8,774 bases of DNA from Rhodoferax sp. (GTDB taxonomy: Bacteria > Pseudomonadota > Gammaproteobacteria > Burkholderiales > Burkholderiaceae_C), in contig JAJAZK010000408.1 in the NCBI GenBank assembly GCA_026785765.1, forward strand, positions 1 through 8,774, written 5' to 3'. Numbering within the stretch: position 1 is the stretch's first letter; each line of letters opens with the position of its first letter. The position numbers and the translations under genes were made by a program. The notes under the pieces are model-generated. The model ran no database searches, was not told where the DNA came from, and saw nothing but the letters and a program-made list of their open reading frames with translations. Shown one piece after another: positions 6,801-8,774 of the stretch.

Positions 6801-6834
6801 GCCATAAGCGGCGCAACCCGGCGCCGCTTATGGC
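6801..6834. terminator. Perfect 14-bp inverted repeat with 6-base loop; candidate terminator or attenuator
   Basis: GCCATAAGCGGCGC (6801-6814) pairs perfectly with GCGCCGCTTATGGC (6821-6834) around the loop AACCCG, giving a very stable, GC-rich hairpin. It lies 20 bases after the stop of the tandem-SDR gene and 46 bases before the wlbA ATG, where a terminator for the upstream gene would be expected. On the minus strand no U-run follows the stem, so it is not a textbook intrinsic terminator. The plus-strand side has only a short TCTTTC. It may act as a 3'-end stabiliser, a weak terminator, a leader attenuator of the wlb operon or a protein-binding palindrome. Confidence 0.45.
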
Positions 6835-6854
6835 TCTTTCGTCATCGACGGGCG

Positions 6855-8774
6855 CTAAAAGTGAATCCCCCGCATCATCTGCTGCATCGCCACCGCTTCT
6901 GGCGAGAGCTGCTGCTTGGCCGGCTTGTCGCCGGGTTTGGCGCCTTTGGCGGCGGACGAATCCGGGAACATGCGAAAACTCGTGTTCATGGCGATTTGCG
7001 CCACCCGCGGCAACAGGGCGTGTAACAACTGCCCGGTAATTCCCATCCGTGTGGCCACGCGCACCGGTTTGAAGACGCAGGCCTGCGCCACCAGGTCCGC
7101 CGCCTCTTCCGGCGACAGGGTGGGCACATTGTTGTATAGCCCAGTGGGAGCAATCATCGGCGTGCGCACCAGCGGCATGTTGATGGTGGTGAACGAGATG
7201 CCTTGATCGGCAAACTCGCTCGAGGCACAACGGGTCCAGGCGTCGAGTGCGGCCTTGGACGCAACATAAGCCGAGAAACGCGGCGCGTTGGTCAAGACGC
7301 CAATGGAGCTGATGTTGACGACATGTCCCTTCTTCTTTGCCACCATGCCGGGCAATATGCCCATGGTGACGCGCAGGCAGCCGAAGTAGTTCAGCTGCAT
7401 GGTGCGCTCGTAGTCATGGAAGCGGTCGTAGCTGGATTCGATGGCGCGCCGGATGGAGCGTCCGGCGTTGTTGATCAGGTAGTCGACCCCGCCGTGGTTT
7501 TCCTGCAGCAGTTTGGTGAAGCGGTCGCAATCGGCCATGTCGGCGATATCCACCGGGTAGGCAACAAAGCTGTAGCCTTTGGCCCGGGCTTCTTTGCACG
7601 CCTCCTCCAGCTTGTCGGCGTCGCGCCCGCAGATGATGGTGGTGGCGCCCGCATCGGCAAACTTGTGCGCTGCAGCCAGGCCGATGCCGGACGAGCCCCC
7701 CGTGACCAGCACCACCTTGCCGGCCACCGTGCCACGCAGGGAGCGGTCGATATGCAGGTCCGGGTCCAGGTGGCGCTCCCAGTAGTCCCACAGGCGCCAC
7801 GCATAGTCTTTCAGATTCGGGCATTCCACACCCGAACCCTTCAACATCGCCATCGCGTCGCGGCAGTCAAAACGCGTCGGATAGTTGACGAAGGTCATCA
7901 TGTCCGGCGGCACACCCAGGTCCTTCATGACCGCGTTGCGGATCCGGCGCACCGGCGCCATTGCCATCAGCCCCTTGGTCACGCTGCGCGGGATAAAACC
8001 CAACAGGGCGGCGTTGACGAACAGGTTCATCTTCGGTGCATGGGCGGCCTTGCTGAAGATGTCGAGCACGTCGCCGACTCGGTAGCCCACCGGATCCACC
8101 AAGTGGTAACACTTCTTGGCGATACCGGTCTTGTGGCTGATGGTGTCGAGCGCGTTCACCACGAAATCGACCGGCACGATGTTCACACGCCCGCCTTCCA
8201 GACCGATCGACGGCATCCATGGCGGCAGAAGCTGGCGCATGCGCTGGATCAACTTGAAGAAGTAGTACGGGCCGTCGATCTTGTCCATCTCACCCGTCGT
8301 GCTGTCGCCCACCACCATCGCCGGGCGGTACACCGACCACGGCACCTTGCACTCCTTGCGCACGATCTTTTCGCTCTCATGTTTGGTCATGAAGTACGGG
8401 TGTTCGTAATTCTCCGCCTCATCGAACATGTCTTCGCGAAACACGCCCTCGTACAGGCCGGCTGCGGCAATCGAGCTGACATGGTGAAAGTGCCCGGCGT
8501 CAATTGCCTTTGCCAACTCGACGGTGTTGCGCGTGCCTTCGATGTTGACGGCGATCTGGCTTTCCTCGTCGGCGCTCAGGTCGTACACCGCTGCCAGATG
8601 GTAAAAATGGTCGATCTGGCTCTTGAGCCCCTTCACCGCATCGGCCGACACGCCGAGCTTTTTGGTGGTCAGGTCGCCATATACGGGCACCGCCCGCGCG
8701 GTGCTGGCACCCCAGAATTCGCGCAAGCTGGCGACTTTGCCCTCGCTCTCCTTACGGATCAGGAAATGCACCAC
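6855..8774 (-). CDS. Tandem short-chain dehydrogenase/reductase fusion (AcrA1-like), N-terminus cut by window edge
   Basis: 639 codons are visible; the protein starts before the window, since the first residues VVHFLIRKES sit at strand 2 of a Rossmann fold and its glycine loop is missing. The GTG at the edge is therefore not the start. Domain 1 (about 1-345) is an extended SDR of the NAD_binding_4/fatty-acyl-CoA-reductase type: HLAA (59-62), VSSIAAAG (99-106), Tyr127-x-x-x-Lys131 in PYFMTK, and YRPAMVVGD (149-157). Domain 2 (about 350-600) is a classical SDR: TGGSSGIG (358-365), INNAG (434-438), NISS (487-490, Ser490) and Tyr503-x-x-x-Lys507 in AYVASK. The tail (about 608-639) is low-complexity and rich in Lys, Ala and Gln. 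This layout resembles the mycobacterial AcrA1 acyl-CoA reductase type, so reduction of a fatty acyl or polyketide-like substrate is possible; the true substrate is unknown. Its high GC and the hairpin after its stop suggest a transcription unit separate from the sugar genes. Confidence 0.85.
   Translation of the reverse strand: MVHFLIRKESEGKVASLREFWGASTARAVPVYGDLTTKKLGVSADAVKGLKSQIDHFYHLAAVYDLSADEESQIAVNIEGTRNTVELAKAIDAGHFHHVSSIAAAGLYEGVFREDMFDEAENYEHPYFMTKHESEKIVRKECKVPWSVYRPAMVVGDSTTGEMDKIDGPYYFFKLIQRMRQLLPPWMPSIGLEGGRVNIVPVDFVVNALDTISHKTGIAKKCYHLVDPVGYRVGDVLDIFSKAAHAPKMNLFVNAALLGFIPRSVTKGLMAMAPVRRIRNAVMKDLGVPPDMMTFVNYPTRFDCRDAMAMLKGSGVECPNLKDYAWRLWDYWERHLDPDLHIDRSLRGTVAGKVVLVTGGSSGIGLAAAHKFADAGATTIICGRDADKLEEACKEARAKGYSFVAYPVDIADMADCDRFTKLLQENHGGVDYLINNAGRSIRRAIESSYDRFHDYERTMQLNYFGCLRVTMGILPGMVAKKKGHVVNISSIGVLTNAPRFSAYVASKAALDAWTRCASSEFADQGISFTTINMPLVRTPMIAPTGLYNNVPTLSPEEAADLVAQACVFKPVRVATRMGITGQLLHALLPRVAQIAMNTSFRMFPDSSAAKGAKPGDKPAKQQLSPEAVAMQQMMRGIHF

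Noticed and set aside
5847..7025. Long plus-strand open frame (392 codons) antisense to wlbA, running into the end of the SDR gene
   Set aside because: It spans two well-supported minus-strand genes and the hairpin, and its product shows no family motif. Long antisense frames are expected opposite GC-rich genes.
1..8774. tRNA/rRNA genes, CRISPR repeats, insertion sequences, integrase or attachment sites
   Set aside because: I looked for repeats, terminal inverted repeats, transposase motifs and cloverleaf-like sequences by eye and found none beyond the single hairpin at 6801-6834.

Overview
This 8.8 kb window reads entirely on the minus strand. It looks like part of a surface-polysaccharide locus (O-antigen, LPS core or capsule) of a high-GC Gram-negative bacterium. 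The core is a three-gene cassette in the order nucleotide-sugar 3-dehydrogenase, hexapeptide N-acetyltransferase, PLP aminotransferase. This matches the Bordetella wlbA-wlbB-wlbC set (wbpB/wbpD/wbpE in Pseudomonas aeruginosa). Together with the GC-rich codon use and the tandem-SDR neighbour, that suggests a betaproteobacterium, probably Burkholderiales. The host assignment is an inference; no rRNA or other marker gene is present.

Layout in the direction of transcription (high to low coordinates). (1) 8774-6855: a two-domain short-chain dehydrogenase/reductase (SDR) fusion, cut by the window edge at its N-terminus. (2) 6854-6756: a 99-base gap holding a perfect 14-bp inverted repeat (6801-6834), probably the boundary between two transcription units. 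(3) 6755-1066: five tightly packed genes with gaps of 2 to 17 bases: wlbA, wlbB, wlbC, an extended-SDR nucleotide-sugar epimerase/dehydratase, and a glutamine-hydrolysing asparagine-synthase-family amidotransferase. (4) 1065-609: 457 bases with no convincing intact gene but with coding-like fragments in different frames, possibly a decayed gene. (5) 608-1: a class I SAM methyltransferase, lower in GC and cut by the window edge at its C-terminus.

Working together: from the known family chemistry, WlbA oxidises C3 of UDP-GlcNAc-uronic acid, WlbC transaminates the 3-keto sugar and WlbB acetylates the new amine. The product is a UDP-2,3-diacetamido-2,3-dideoxy-hexuronic acid. The next gene could change the ring stereochemistry. 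The amidotransferase could convert the uronic acid carboxylate to a uronamide, as proposed for asparagine-synthase-like proteins in other O-antigen loci. The methyltransferase could methylate a sugar. The UDP-GlcNAc 6-dehydrogenase that feeds the pathway, a WbpI/WlbD-type 2-epimerase, glycosyltransferases and flippase/polymerase are not in the window. No tRNA, rRNA, CRISPR array, insertion sequence or origin was seen. The biosynthetic set is a known type. The most open questions are the amidotransferase/epimerase pair, the broken stretch at 609-1065 and the substrate of the tandem SDR.
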